Part shown: positions 43,042-58,338 of the stretch, piece by piece
How positions within the stretch are numbered: position 1 is the first letter of the stretch
Layout of the letters: the number at the start of each line of letters is the position of its first letter
NCBI RefSeq assembly: GCF_900188455.1
Contig: NZ_FZOL01000009.1
Coordinates: 1-64,000 of the forward strand
Direction: 5' to 3'
Source of the DNA: Pseudomonas japonica
Lineage (GTDB): Bacteria > Pseudomonadota > Gammaproteobacteria > Pseudomonadales > Pseudomonadaceae
Length of the DNA: 64,000 nucleotides
Notes under the pieces: generated by a model
Seen by the model: only the letters and a program-made list of their open reading frames with translations
What the model was told of the DNA's origin: nothing
Databases searched by the model: none
Translations under genes and position numbers: made by a program

Positions 43042-44721
43042 ATGCAGCTGACTCTAAAAACAAAACTGCTGTTGCTCGCCATACTCCCGGTCCTGGTCTT
43101 CGCCCTGGTCATCAGCGGCGCCGCCGACCGTATCCTGCGCAATCTCGCCGACAGCGAAATCAGCGAGACCCGCCAGCGCCTGCTCGATGAAAGCCGGCAG
43201 AGCCTGGAAAACGCCATGCAGATCGCCATCGGCGCGGTGCAGGGCCTGTACGACGCCGCCCCCGCCGGCGACCAGGCCAGCCGCGACCAGGCCATCGCCC
43301 TGCTGGCGAAGATCAAGTACGGCAAGGACGGCTACTTCTTCGCCCACGACTCCAACGTGGTCCGCCTGTTTCGCGGCGACAGCCCGGTGGACGTCGGCAA
43401 GAACCTCAGCGACCGCAAGGACGTCAACGGCGTCTATATCAACCGCGAACTGGTGCGGGTGGCCAAGGACGGCAGCCACTACGTCAACTACAGCTCGCCG
43501 CTGCCCGGCAACGAAAACGTGCAGGTGCCCAAGCTGGCCTACAGCTTCTACCTGCCGAAATGGGACATGGCGGTCGGCACCGCGGTGAACCTGGACAATA
43601 TCGAACTGCGCATCAACGACCTGCGCGGCGAGATCGACCAGCGCATCGACTCGATCCTCGCCAGTATCCTGGCCATCGCCGCGGTGCTCCTGGTGATCCT
43701 CGGCGTCGCCGGGCTGATGCTCAGCAACACCCTGCTCAAGCCGCTCAAGGCGATGAAGGACAACCTCGACGCCATCGCCGCCGGCGACGGCGACCTGACC
43801 CACCGCCTGCGTGCCGGCAACGACGAACTGGGCCAGCTGGCGGCGTCGTTCAACCGTTTCGTCGAGAAGATCCAGGGCCTGGTGCGCCAGGTGGTGGAGG
43901 TCAGCGGCGAACTGTCGAGCCTGGTCCAGGCCGTGGAAAGCCAGAGCCGCCGCTCGGAGCAGGCGATGGAAGCGCAGCGCCACGAAACCACCCAGGTGGC
44001 CACGGCGATCAACCAGATGTCCGCCGCCGCCCAGGAAGTGGCGCACAGCGCGCAGAACGCCGCCCACGCCGCCCAGGAAACCGACAGCCAGGGCCAACAG
44101 GCACGCCAGGTGGTGGACGGCAGCATCAAGCGCATCCATGCCCTGGTGGAAAACATTCGCGGCAGCGGCACCTCGCTGGACAGCCTGCAACAGGACGTGC
44201 AGTCCATCGTCGGGGTGCTCGGGGTGATCCGCTCGATCGCCGAACAGACCAACCTGCTGGCCCTCAACGCCGCCATCGAAGCCGCCCGCGCCGGTGAGGC
44301 CGGACGCGGCTTCGCGGTGGTCGCCGACGAGGTGCGCAGCCTGGCCAGCCGGACCCAGCAGAGCACCCAGGAAATCCAGGAAATGATCGACCGCCTCACC
44401 GCCGGCACCCATTCGGCGGTGGAATCGATGCGCCACTCCTGCGAGAGCGGCGACCGCACCCGCGACCAGGCCAGCGAAGCCGGCACCTCGCTGGACGCCA
44501 TGGCGGCGCTGATCGGCACCATCAGCTCGATGAACGCGCAGATCGCCAGCGCCGCCGAGGAGCAGACCGCGGTGGCCGAGGAAATCAACCGCAGCGTGCA
44601 CCAGATCGCCCAGTCGGTGGACAGCGTCGCCGAACAGACCCGCCAGGGCGCACAGACCGCGCAGAGCCTGTCGAGCCTGGAAGGACAATTGCGGACACTG
44701 GTACGGCAATTCCGCATCTGA
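43042..44721 (+). CDS. Methyl-accepting chemotaxis protein with sCache_2 sensor
   Basis: The 559-residue chemoreceptor has an N-terminal membrane segment ([20 protein letters not shown]), a periplasmic sCache_2 domain ([37 protein letters not shown]), a second membrane segment near 215, HAMP, and a signalling hairpin with [20 protein letters not shown]. The sensed ligand is unknown; sCache_2 receptors often bind small carboxylates. It stands alone upstream of a low-GC gap. Confidence 0.9.
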   Translation: MQLTLKTKLLLLAILPVLVFALVISGAADRILRNLADSEISETRQRLLDESRQSLENAMQIAIGAVQGLYDAAPAGDQASRDQAIALLAKIKYGKDGYFFAHDSNVVRLFRGDSPVDVGKNLSDRKDVNGVYINRELVRVAKDGSHYVNYSSPLPGNENVQVPKLAYSFYLPKWDMAVGTAVNLDNIELRINDLRGEIDQRIDSILASILAIAAVLLVILGVAGLMLSNTLLKPLKAMKDNLDAIAAGDGDLTHRLRAGNDELGQLAASFNRFVEKIQGLVRQVVEVSGELSSLVQAVESQSRRSEQAMEAQRHETTQVATAINQMSAAAQEVAHSAQNAAHAAQETDSQGQQARQVVDGSIKRIHALVENIRGSGTSLDSLQQDVQSIVGVLGVIRSIAEQTNLLALNAAIEAARAGEAGRGFAVVADEVRSLASRTQQSTQEIQEMIDRLTAGTHSAVESMRHSCESGDRTRDQASEAGTSLDAMAALIGTISSMNAQIASAAEEQTAVAEEINRSVHQIAQSVDSVAEQTRQGAQTAQSLSSLEGQLRTLVRQFRI

Positions 44722-45002
44722 ATAAAAAATTCACGGTGGGCGGTTTCAATACGCCCACCGTACTTAGAACAACGAAGTTGTTTCAATCTGATATAACCGC
44801 GGCGCCCATTCGTCTCAATGCAAAACAATCGGCTGTATCAGTTGGTTGTACACCCTCCCTGCGCCTTTGGTACTACTCCCTTGTTCACGCTTGACACGCT
44901 TTGTCGGCGCTCGCAATACTTGCCGCCGCAAAACCAGCCAGTCACAAAAACAATAATTACTGCACGGCGTGTCACTACGTCCTTGGAACAAGGAGTTCTT
45001 CG
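44722..45002 (+). promoter_or_regulatory. Low-GC gap with hairpin and promoter before the polyketide region
   Basis: This 281-bp gap is richer in A and T than its surroundings. A perfect 10-bp hairpin (ACGGTGGGCG with CGCCCACCGT, 44733-44761) follows AATAAAAAATTC. A TTGACA (44891-44896) with an 18-base spacer and AATACT (44915-44920) make a good sigma-70 candidate for the next gene. An AAGGAG site precedes ATG 45003. Confidence 0.55.
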
Positions 45003-45407
45003 ATGCTTGGTTACTATGCGCAATACAGCAAGGAATACATCACCACCCTGATGGTCGCGACCACCCTGTTCTTCGCCCTGCCGATCTTCGTTGCCCCGCT
45101 GCAATGGGCCCGGCTGATGCAATGGACGATTCCCGAACACGAACACCTGGCCATCTACTTCGGCCGCTGCCTCGGCGCGTTCATTCTCGTCGTGGAGTTC
45201 TGCATGTTGCGTTCGGCCACCACCGGCACCAGTTTCAGTTATGCCTTCGATGTATTGTTCGTGGTCTTCACGTTAATGTTCGTCGTGCATGTCTATGGTG
45301 CAATCAAGAAGATCCAGCCAATTACCGAAACACTTGAAATCGGTTTCTGGATGATATTGTTCGTACTCAATATCCTCTTCTACCCCACCACTACCATCAC
45401 ACTTTAA
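45003..45407 (+). CDS. Small four-helix membrane protein, function unknown
   Basis: The 134-residue protein has about four membrane segments (YITTLMVATTLFFALPIFVA; HLAIYFGRCLGAFILVVEFC; FSYAFDVLFVVFTLMFVVHV; EIGFWMILFVLNILFYPT). No domain is recognised. It precedes the polyketide synthase genes by 129 bp on the same strand and has its own promoter candidate and ribosome site; membership in the cluster is possible but unproven. The gap after it has an imperfect GACCGGC/GCCGGTC hairpin at 45425-45445. Confidence 0.6.
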   Translation: MLGYYAQYSKEYITTLMVATTLFFALPIFVAPLQWARLMQWTIPEHEHLAIYFGRCLGAFILVVEFCMLRSATTGTSFSYAFDVLFVVFTLMFVVHVYGAIKKIQPITETLEIGFWMILFVLNILFYPTTTITL

Positions 45408-45536
45408 TACTTCATAAGTCGGCGACCGGCCTGGTGCCGGTCACCGCACTCCGCCCAACCAACTGCAACTATCTGGCGCTCGTTTCGCCGGCGGCCCCGT
45501 GCCCGGCGAACGGCGTGTCCAGATCAGGGAGTCTGC

Positions 45537-51989
<6,453 letters not shown>

Positions 51990-52017
51990 TCCATCCACCT
52001 TTGCACGGAGCGACACA

Positions 52018-53331
52018 ATGCAGCCGACCATCGCCATCATCGGCGCCGGGGCCAGTGGCCTGGGCGTGGCCAAGGCCCTCAAGGAGAGTGGCCAGGCCTT
52101 CGAGATCATCGAAGCCACCGCGCGTTTCGGCGGCAACTGGCAGCCGGACGGACCGGCGTCGAAGATGTACGCCTCGGTGCACCTGATCAGTTCGCGGCGC
52201 AACACCCAGTTCGCCGACTTTCCGATGCCCGAGAACTACCCGGACTACCCGCGCCACGACCAGGTGTTCGCCTACCTCACGCAACTGGCCGACCACTACG
52301 ACCTCGCCGCGCGGACCCGTTTCAATACCCGGGTCACGCGCATGGACAAGGAGGCCGCCGGCTGGTGCCTGAGCTTCGCCGACGGCAGCCAGGCGCGCTA
52401 CAGCGCCGTGGTGGTGTGCAACGGCCTGCTCGGCGTGCCGACGATCCCCGACTACCCCGGCCACTTCAGCGGGACCGCGCTGCATGCCCGCGACTATCGC
52501 GGCGCCGAGCAACTGCGCGGGCAGCGGGTGCTGGTGGTGGGCGGCGGCAACTCCGGCTGCGACATCGCCGTGGATGCCGCGCAGACCGCCAGTCGCGCCC
52601 TGCACTCGACCCGGCGCGGCTACCACTACATGCCCAAGTTCATCGACGGCCAGCCGACCCAGGAATGGCTGATGGACCAGGCACCGAAATTCAGCGACGA
52701 GGACGCCTACTGGGAGCATGTCGAGCGCAGCTTCAAGTTCGCCGGCTTCGACGGCCGCGACTACGGACTGCCGGCCCCGGACCACGACATCCGCGAGTGC
52801 CATCCGATCCTCAACTCGCAGATCCTCTACTACATCGGCCATGGCGACCTGCAGGCCAGGCCGGACATCCAGCGCTTCGACGGGCGCCAGGTGCATTTCG
52901 TCGACGGCAGCGTCGAGGAGATCGACGTCATCGTCTGGGCCACCGGCTACGCCATCGACCTGCCGTTCCTGCCCACCGGGCTGTTCGACTGGCGCCACGA
53001 CTTCGACGACCTGTTCCTGCGCATGCTCCCGGCCCGCCACGACGACCTGATGTTCGTCGGCTACCTCAACACGCCGTCGGGCATCGGCAACCTGGCCAAC
53101 ATCACCGGACGCTTCATCGCCGCCTGCCTGCAGGCCCGCGCCGCCGACAGCCCGGCCTGGCACCAGTTGCTGCAGATCAAGCAGCGCCCCGGCGATCTCG
53201 ACCTCGGCCAGCAGCGCTTCATGCAGACCCGCCGGCACGCCCATGAAGTGGACCTGTGGAAGTTCATCCGCACGCTGAACTTCCTCACCGCACGCCTGCA
53301 ACAGAACCCGTCCCTGGCCCGCAGCGCCTGA
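52018..53331 (+). CDS. Flavin monooxygenase 1 of the polyketide cluster
   Basis: A 437-residue FAD/NADPH monooxygenase: GAGASGLG (residues 8-15), GGGNSGCD (second nucleotide fold), the FMO-type fingerprint FSGTALHARDY and VIWVATGYA-like VIVWATGYAI near the middle. Such enzymes in trans-AT clusters do Baeyer-Villiger or hydroxylating oxidation on carrier-bound chains. The exact reaction is not readable. ATG 52018 has GGAG upstream; it follows synthase 1 by 28 bp. Confidence 0.87.
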   Translation: MQPTIAIIGAGASGLGVAKALKESGQAFEIIEATARFGGNWQPDGPASKMYASVHLISSRRNTQFADFPMPENYPDYPRHDQVFAYLTQLADHYDLAARTRFNTRVTRMDKEAAGWCLSFADGSQARYSAVVVCNGLLGVPTIPDYPGHFSGTALHARDYRGAEQLRGQRVLVVGGGNSGCDIAVDAAQTASRALHSTRRGYHYMPKFIDGQPTQEWLMDQAPKFSDEDAYWEHVERSFKFAGFDGRDYGLPAPDHDIRECHPILNSQILYYIGHGDLQARPDIQRFDGRQVHFVDGSVEEIDVIVWATGYAIDLPFLPTGLFDWRHDFDDLFLRMLPARHDDLMFVGYLNTPSGIGNLANITGRFIAACLQARAADSPAWHQLLQIKQRPGDLDLGQQRFMQTRRHAHEVDLWKFIRTLNFLTARLQQNPSLARSA

Positions 53332-53350
53332 CTCCCCGCGAGGCACAAGC

Positions 53351-56300
53351 ATGAACCAACCCACCCGTTTGCCCATTGCCAGCGAGCTCAGCGCCAGCGA
53401 AGCGCTGCGCCTGCTGGATGCCCTCGAAACCACTCCGCCGGCGGACGTGCAGACCCAGCTGCTGGCCGAACTGCGCGAGCTGGTGCTCGGCGTGCTGAAG
53501 ATCGCCCCCGAGGATTTCTCGCCCACCCGGCCACTGATGGACTACGGCCTGGATTCCATCGCCTCGACGGAAATCGGCACCCTGTTCACCGCCCGGTTCG
53601 GCATCACCGTGCCGCCCACGGTGTTCTTCGAATTCCAGGACCTGACCAGCTTCTGCGGCTACCTGCTGAGCAGCCACCGCGCGCAGCTGGAAAGCCGCTA
53701 CGCCCTTGCGCCGGCCGCCGTGCCCGTGCCCGTAGCGACACCGGCACCCGTGCCGCCGCCCCGTGCCGCGGCGCAACCCCAGCCAGCGCCGCTGCAGCAC
53801 GAGGCGATCGCGCAGGCCAGCCCGGCCGCCAGCGGCCCACTGTCCATCGAATCGCTCTGGCAGGCGTCGGCGCTGCCCAGCGAGCCGGCGTCCAGCGACG
53901 AACCCGCGCAAGCCCTGCTCGACAGCCAGCTCGCCACCTGCCGCCAGGCCACCCGCCTGCAGTTGCTGCGCCCCGACGCGCCACGTCTGGAATGCGCGAC
54001 CTACGGTGCCGGCCGTCCGGTCCTGCTGCTCGGTGGCCTGGTCATGCAGTACGACGTGATGTGGCGCCTGCAGATGCAGGCCCTCGGCGCCCGGCACCGC
54101 CTGCTGATGTTCCACCTGCCCGGCTGCGGCGCGGCGGAGCTGCCGGCACGGTTCAGCATCGACGACCTGGTCGCCGACCTGGTCGACCTGCTCGACCAGC
54201 TGAATATCCACGAGCCCATCCCGGTCATCGGCTACTCCTTCGGCGGCGTGCTCGCCCAGGCCTTCGCCCTGGCCCATCCCGAGCGCTGCGCCGGGCTGTG
54301 CATCAGCGTCAGTTCACCCTTCAGCGAAGGCGCCAGCGACTTCCCGGTGCTGATGCGCGAGCTGCAGAAGAGCCCGCGCTTCATGACCCTCAACCGTGGC
54401 TGGAACATGCCGGCGCTGCCGGCCTACCAGCAGGTCATCGGCGACTTCGACCTGCGCCCGCGCCTGTCCAGCCTGAAGCGTCCGTGCCGGATCATCTGCG
54501 GCAGCGACGACGCCTATCAGCCGCCGGCCTATTCGGCGCTGATCGCCGCCGCCGTGCCCCATGCCGAACTCATCGAAGTGGCCGGCGCCGGGCACCTGCT
54601 GGGCTTCACCCACCATGAGCACTACAACCAGCTGCTGCTGGAATTCCTCGCCAGCCTGCCGACGCCCGAAGGCCCGGTAGAGCCGCCTCCGCCGACGCGG
54701 ATCTTCCGCCCGGCCAGCACGCAGACCCTGGAAACCCTCGCCGACTACGTGCGCCAGGGCGAACAGGGGCATTGCGCGATCCTCTCGGCACCGGCGGCGC
54801 AGACCGCGGTGCTGCTCAACCACCTGAGCCAGCGCGGCAAGCGCGAGCCAGGCGACTACCGCGCGTACTTCATGACCTCGCTGGAAGAAGCCTTCGACGC
54901 CGCCCTGCGCCTGGCCCGCCACCACGCGCGCAATCGCACCCCGGACGGCGCCGCCGGGCTGCTGCTGATCGATGCCAGTGGCTACTGGGCACGCTATTTC
55001 GACCCGCTGCAGCGCGGCGAGCACGACGCCCTGGTGCCCGGGGTACGGGTGGTCGCCAGTATCGCCGAGGCCCTTGCCCTGCTCGCCGGCCAGGGCCCGC
55101 GGGAGCTGGCCGCGGTGGCCTGCGTCGAGGCCGCCGATGCCAGCCCCCAGGCCTGCGACGAACTGATCGCGCGCCTGGCCGGCAGCGGCATTCTCAGCCT
55201 GCTGGTCGAGCCGTGCGCAGACCCGGACTGGCCGCTGCTGGCCCTGCGCGAGAGCGCCGACCTGCTGGTCTTCGGCGAAGGCCTCGGCGGCTTCCAGGCC
55301 CCGCTGGGCGCCTTCCTGGTGCACGAGCGGGTCAACAACCCCTGGCTGATGACGCCCAACGAAAGCTACGTGCGGCATGTCATGAGCAACTTCGGCCTGC
55401 CCCTGCGCCTGGCTTTCGACGAACTGATGCAGCGTTTCGCCCCGGGCCTGCCCGGCGACCTGCTGCGCCAGCTGCGCCGCATCGACGGCAGCAGCGAGGC
55501 GACCTACCAGGCGCACCTGCGCCACGGCAACAGCGGCTATGCGCGGATCGCCCGCATGCACGGTTTCGCCGCGCGCTTCCATGAGGCCCGCGGGGTGCGT
55601 TCGCGGCTGCGCGTCGATGGCCAGCCGTCGCGGGAGATCATCGACTGCTTCGTCAACGTCGGCACCTGCCCGCGCGGGCTGAACCCCGAGGATGTGATCG
55701 AACAGGTCGGCGCCCGCCACGATCCTGGCCACGACTACTGGCAAGAGCTGAGTGCGCTGCTCGGCGAGCGCAGCGGTCTGCCCCGGGCGCTGCCGGCATC
55801 GAGCAACGTCACCGCGGTGGAAGCGGCGCTGACCCTGGGCCTGCTCGGCGCCCGAGGCGAGCGGCGCAAGCTGCTGTGCTTCAGCGGTGGACTGGGCTTC
55901 TCCATGCTCAGCGCGGCGTCCTCGCGCAACGAGACGTTCGATATCTTCCGCCAGCCGTTCGAGCCGCTGCATGGGCACACCGTATTCATCGACCCGCAGG
56001 CGGCGGATGCCGAGGCGCAACTGCAGGCGCACCTGCTCAGTGGCGAGATCGCCCTGGTCTGGTTCGAGACCCTGCAGGTCGATGCCAACGCCGCGCGCCC
56101 GCTGCCGCCGGCACTGATCGCCCTGATCGAACGGCATCGCGAAGCCGGCGGTTACCTGGTGGGCGTCGACGAGACCCAGACCAACCTGATGACCGGCCGC
56201 TTCCTGCACAGCGAAACCCAGGTGACCCGGCCGGACATCGTCGCCCTCGGAAGCGCCCTGTGCGACAGCCTGCTGCCGATGGGCGTGGTGCTGTACCGCG

Positions 56301-56863
56301 ACGACCTCGAACAACGGGCCGGGCAACGCCAGCCACGGCGCCTGGCCGACCTGCGCGAACGCGGCATCGTCCAGCTCGGCGCGCATATCGCCCTCAACTG
56401 CCTGCGCGCCCTCGAACGCGACGATGCGCTGGGCCAGGCGCGCGCGCAGGGCGAGTACTTCAAGCAGGGGCTGCTGGCCTTGCAGGGCGAGTTCCCGCTG
56501 ATCCGCGAGGTGCGTGGCGAGGGCCTGCTGCTCACCGTGCAACTGGACCTCGCCGGCACCCCGGCGTTCGTCGAGCGCAGCTTCGGCTACCTGTTCTGGG
56601 GCCATCTGCTGCGCGACCCGCAAGGCGGTGTCGCCGCCGCGGTATGCCCGATCTACAACGACTGCCTGCGCTACCTGCCGCCGCTGAACATCGACCGCGC
56701 GGCCATCGACCTGATCCTCGCCAACCTGCGCCGCGCCCTGCTGCGCGGCATCGACGGCGTGCTCGACGAATGCGCCGAGTACAACCGCACCCTGGGCGAT
56801 ACCCGCACCGCCGACTTTCTCGCCGGGCTGATTCCGGCAAAAAAAAAAGGAGCCACCCTGTGA
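53351..56863 (+). CDS. ACP - alpha/beta hydrolase - tandem aminotransferase-like protein
   Basis: This 1170-residue multidomain protein reads: ACP (about 30-110, Ser69 in YGLDSIAST); an Ala/Pro linker; alpha/beta hydrolase (about 195-435, Ser296 in GYSFGGV, Asp386/387, His415); then two class-III aminotransferase-like domains (about 455-720 and 745-1130). In the second, VGVDETQTNLMTGRF (D940) aligns with the PLP Asp, but the lysine position 28 residues later is Ser968 (IVALGSALCD). In the first the same position is Glu643 (LVFGEGLGGFQAPLG) and the Asp is missing. Both therefore look unable to form the usual PLP Schiff base. The ACP would carry the chain from KS2 of synthase 1. It ends in an A10 run that could fuse it to the next gene. 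Confidence 0.8.
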   Translation: MNQPTRLPIASELSASEALRLLDALETTPPADVQTQLLAELRELVLGVLKIAPEDFSPTRPLMDYGLDSIASTEIGTLFTARFGITVPPTVFFEFQDLTSFCGYLLSSHRAQLESRYALAPAAVPVPVATPAPVPPPRAAAQPQPAPLQHEAIAQASPAASGPLSIESLWQASALPSEPASSDEPAQALLDSQLATCRQATRLQLLRPDAPRLECATYGAGRPVLLLGGLVMQYDVMWRLQMQALGARHRLLMFHLPGCGAAELPARFSIDDLVADLVDLLDQLNIHEPIPVIGYSFGGVLAQAFALAHPERCAGLCISVSSPFSEGASDFPVLMRELQKSPRFMTLNRGWNMPALPAYQQVIGDFDLRPRLSSLKRPCRIICGSDDAYQPPAYSALIAAAVPHAELIEVAGAGHLLGFTHHEHYNQLLLEFLASLPTPEGPVEPPPPTRIFRPASTQTLETLADYVRQGEQGHCAILSAPAAQTAVLLNHLSQRGKREPGDYRAYFMTSLEEAFDAALRLARHHARNRTPDGAAGLLLIDASGYWARYFDPLQRGEHDALVPGVRVVASIAEALALLAGQGPRELAAVACVEAADASPQACDELIARLAGSGILSLLVEPCADPDWPLLALRESADLLVFGEGLGGFQAPLGAFLVHERVNNPWLMTPNESYVRHVMSNFGLPLRLAFDELMQRFAPGLPGDLLRQLRRIDGSSEATYQAHLRHGNSGYARIARMHGFAARFHEARGVRSRLRVDGQPSREIIDCFVNVGTCPRGLNPEDVIEQVGARHDPGHDYWQELSALLGERSGLPRALPASSNVTAVEAALTLGLLGARGERRKLLCFSGGLGFSMLSAASSRNETFDIFRQPFEPLHGHTVFIDPQAADAEAQLQAHLLSGEIALVWFETLQVDANAARPLPPALIALIERHREAGGYLVGVDETQTNLMTGRFLHSETQVTRPDIVALGSALCDSLLPMGVVLYRDDLEQRAGQRQPRRLADLRERGIVQLGAHIALNCLRALERDDALGQARAQGEYFKQGLLALQGEFPLIREVRGEGLLLTVQLDLAGTPAFVERSFGYLFWGHLLRDPQGGVAAAVCPIYNDCLRYLPPLNIDRAAIDLILANLRRALLRGIDGVLDECAEYNRTLGDTRTADFLAGLIPAKKKGATL
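56839..56848 (+). other. A10 homopolymer at a coupled gene junction
   Basis: Ten adenines encode Lys-Lys-Lys near the end of the fused aminotransferase gene, followed by GGAG, the ribosome site for the next monooxygenase GTG start at 56860. One added A would put the upstream frame into the monooxygenase frame with no stop between (PAKKKRSHPVTEHIS). In such GC-rich DNA this run is conspicuous. Confidence 0.8.
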
Positions 56864-58338
56864 CTGAGCACATCAGCGTCATCCCGCCGAGCCTCGCCGA
56901 ACCAGGCGTGGTCCCTGTCCGTCCGCTGCCGGGCCGTGGCGCGCGGGTCTGCATCGTCGGCGCCGGGGTCGGCGGCCTGTCCATGGCCCGCGCGCTGAAG
57001 CGCAAGGGCATCGCCTTCGACTGCTTCGAGCGGCGCGAGCGCATCGGCGGGATCTGGGCCTTCGACCCCAGCGGCCGGCACACGTCGGTGTGGTACAGCA
57101 TGAACATGAACACGCCCAAGGGCCTGTACCAGTTCAGCGATTTCCCGATGCCCAGGCATTACCCCGACTTTCCCTCGCACCGCCAGGTCCATGCCTACCT
57201 GGAGAGTTTCGTCGAGCATTTCGAACTGGGCGACTCGATCCACCTGGACTGCCCAGTGCAGCACACCGAGCGCCTGCCGGACGGGGTCTGGCGGGTCACC
57301 CTGGGCTCCGGCGAGGTGCGCCACTACGACGCCCTGGTGGTCGCCAACGGCCATCACAACACGCCGAACTTCCCCGCCTACGCCGCCGCCAGCGACATCG
57401 ACGCGATCCACTCGCAGCAGTACCGCTACCGCCACGGCTACCAGGACAAGCAGGTGCTGGTGGTCGGCGTGGGCAACAGCGGCGCGCAGATCGCCGTGGA
57501 CGTCAGCCATGACGCGCGCATGACCTTCCTGTCGCTGCGCCGCGGGGTCTACGTGCTGCCGCACTACCTGTTCGGCATCCGCATCGACAAGGTCATGGGC
57601 CGCCTCAACGACTGGTGGGTGAAGAAGCTCCTGCCCTACCCGCTCACCGGCCTGCTGTTCACCGGGCTGTACAAGGCGCTGATCGCCAAGCGCAAGCAGC
57701 TGGGCATGCCCAAGCCCGACCACCTGATGATGTCGAGCCTGCCGACCCTCTCGGAAAACTTCGCCAACCGTGTCGGCGACGGCAAGCTGAAGATCGTCCC
57801 GCAGGTCAGCCGCATCGACGGCAACACCGTGCATTTCGTCGACGGCAGCCAGCAGCAGGTCGACGCGGTGATCTACGCCACCGGCTACCACACCGACTTC
57901 CCGTTCCTGCCGGAAGCGTTGCTGAAGATCGAGGACAACCGCATTCCGCTGTTCCAGCGCATCTTCCTCCCGGAGGTGCCGAACCTGGCGTTCATCGGCC
58001 TGTTCCAGGCGGTGACCTGGGGCTTCCTCGACATGATGGAGCGCCAGGCCGAACTGACCGCCGACTACTTCGCCGGCCAGTACCTGCGCCCGGACGCCGC
58101 CGCCGAGCGCCAGCACATCGGCGCCGAACGCAAGGTCATCGAACGCGAGTTCCTCGCCACCCCGCGCAACAACTACGAAATGCACGGCCCGACCTACATG
58201 CACTACCTGGCCAGGGAATGGCGCCAGGGCCGCGAGCGCGCCAGCACCACCGGCAACGTCAGCCCGCTGCAGGCCAGGGCCCACGAGTATGAAGCGATGG
58301 CCGCGCTGGCCCGGGAGAGCGTGCCATGCCAGGGCTGA
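56860..58338 (+). CDS. Flavin monooxygenase 2 of the polyketide cluster
   Basis: The 492-residue FAD/NADPH monooxygenase has an N-terminal extension of about 28 residues, then VGAGVGGLSMARALKRKGIA (FAD), VVGVGNSGAQIAVD (NADPH) and VIYATGYHTDFPFLP. The FMO fingerprint is weakened to IDAIHSQQYRY, without the F-x-G, so its reaction type is less clear than FMO1. The start is GTG 56860, overlapping the upstream stop by four bases (GTGA). Its end overlaps the next synthase gene by 13 bases. Confidence 0.85.
   Translation: MTEHISVIPPSLAEPGVVPVRPLPGRGARVCIVGAGVGGLSMARALKRKGIAFDCFERRERIGGIWAFDPSGRHTSVWYSMNMNTPKGLYQFSDFPMPRHYPDFPSHRQVHAYLESFVEHFELGDSIHLDCPVQHTERLPDGVWRVTLGSGEVRHYDALVVANGHHNTPNFPAYAAASDIDAIHSQQYRYRHGYQDKQVLVVGVGNSGAQIAVDVSHDARMTFLSLRRGVYVLPHYLFGIRIDKVMGRLNDWWVKKLLPYPLTGLLFTGLYKALIAKRKQLGMPKPDHLMMSSLPTLSENFANRVGDGKLKIVPQVSRIDGNTVHFVDGSQQQVDAVIYATGYHTDFPFLPEALLKIEDNRIPLFQRIFLPEVPNLAFIGLFQAVTWGFLDMMERQAELTADYFAGQYLRPDAAAERQHIGAERKVIEREFLATPRNNYEMHGPTYMHYLAREWRQGRERASTTGNVSPLQARAHEYEAMAALARESVPCQG

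Noticed and set aside
56860..58338. Treating the aminotransferase-FMO junction as a sequencing error
   Set aside because: Both genes have complete ends (stop at 56863, GTG start with GGAG) and a 4-base overlap like neighbouring junctions, so two genes are annotated; the A10 is reported as possible slippage instead.
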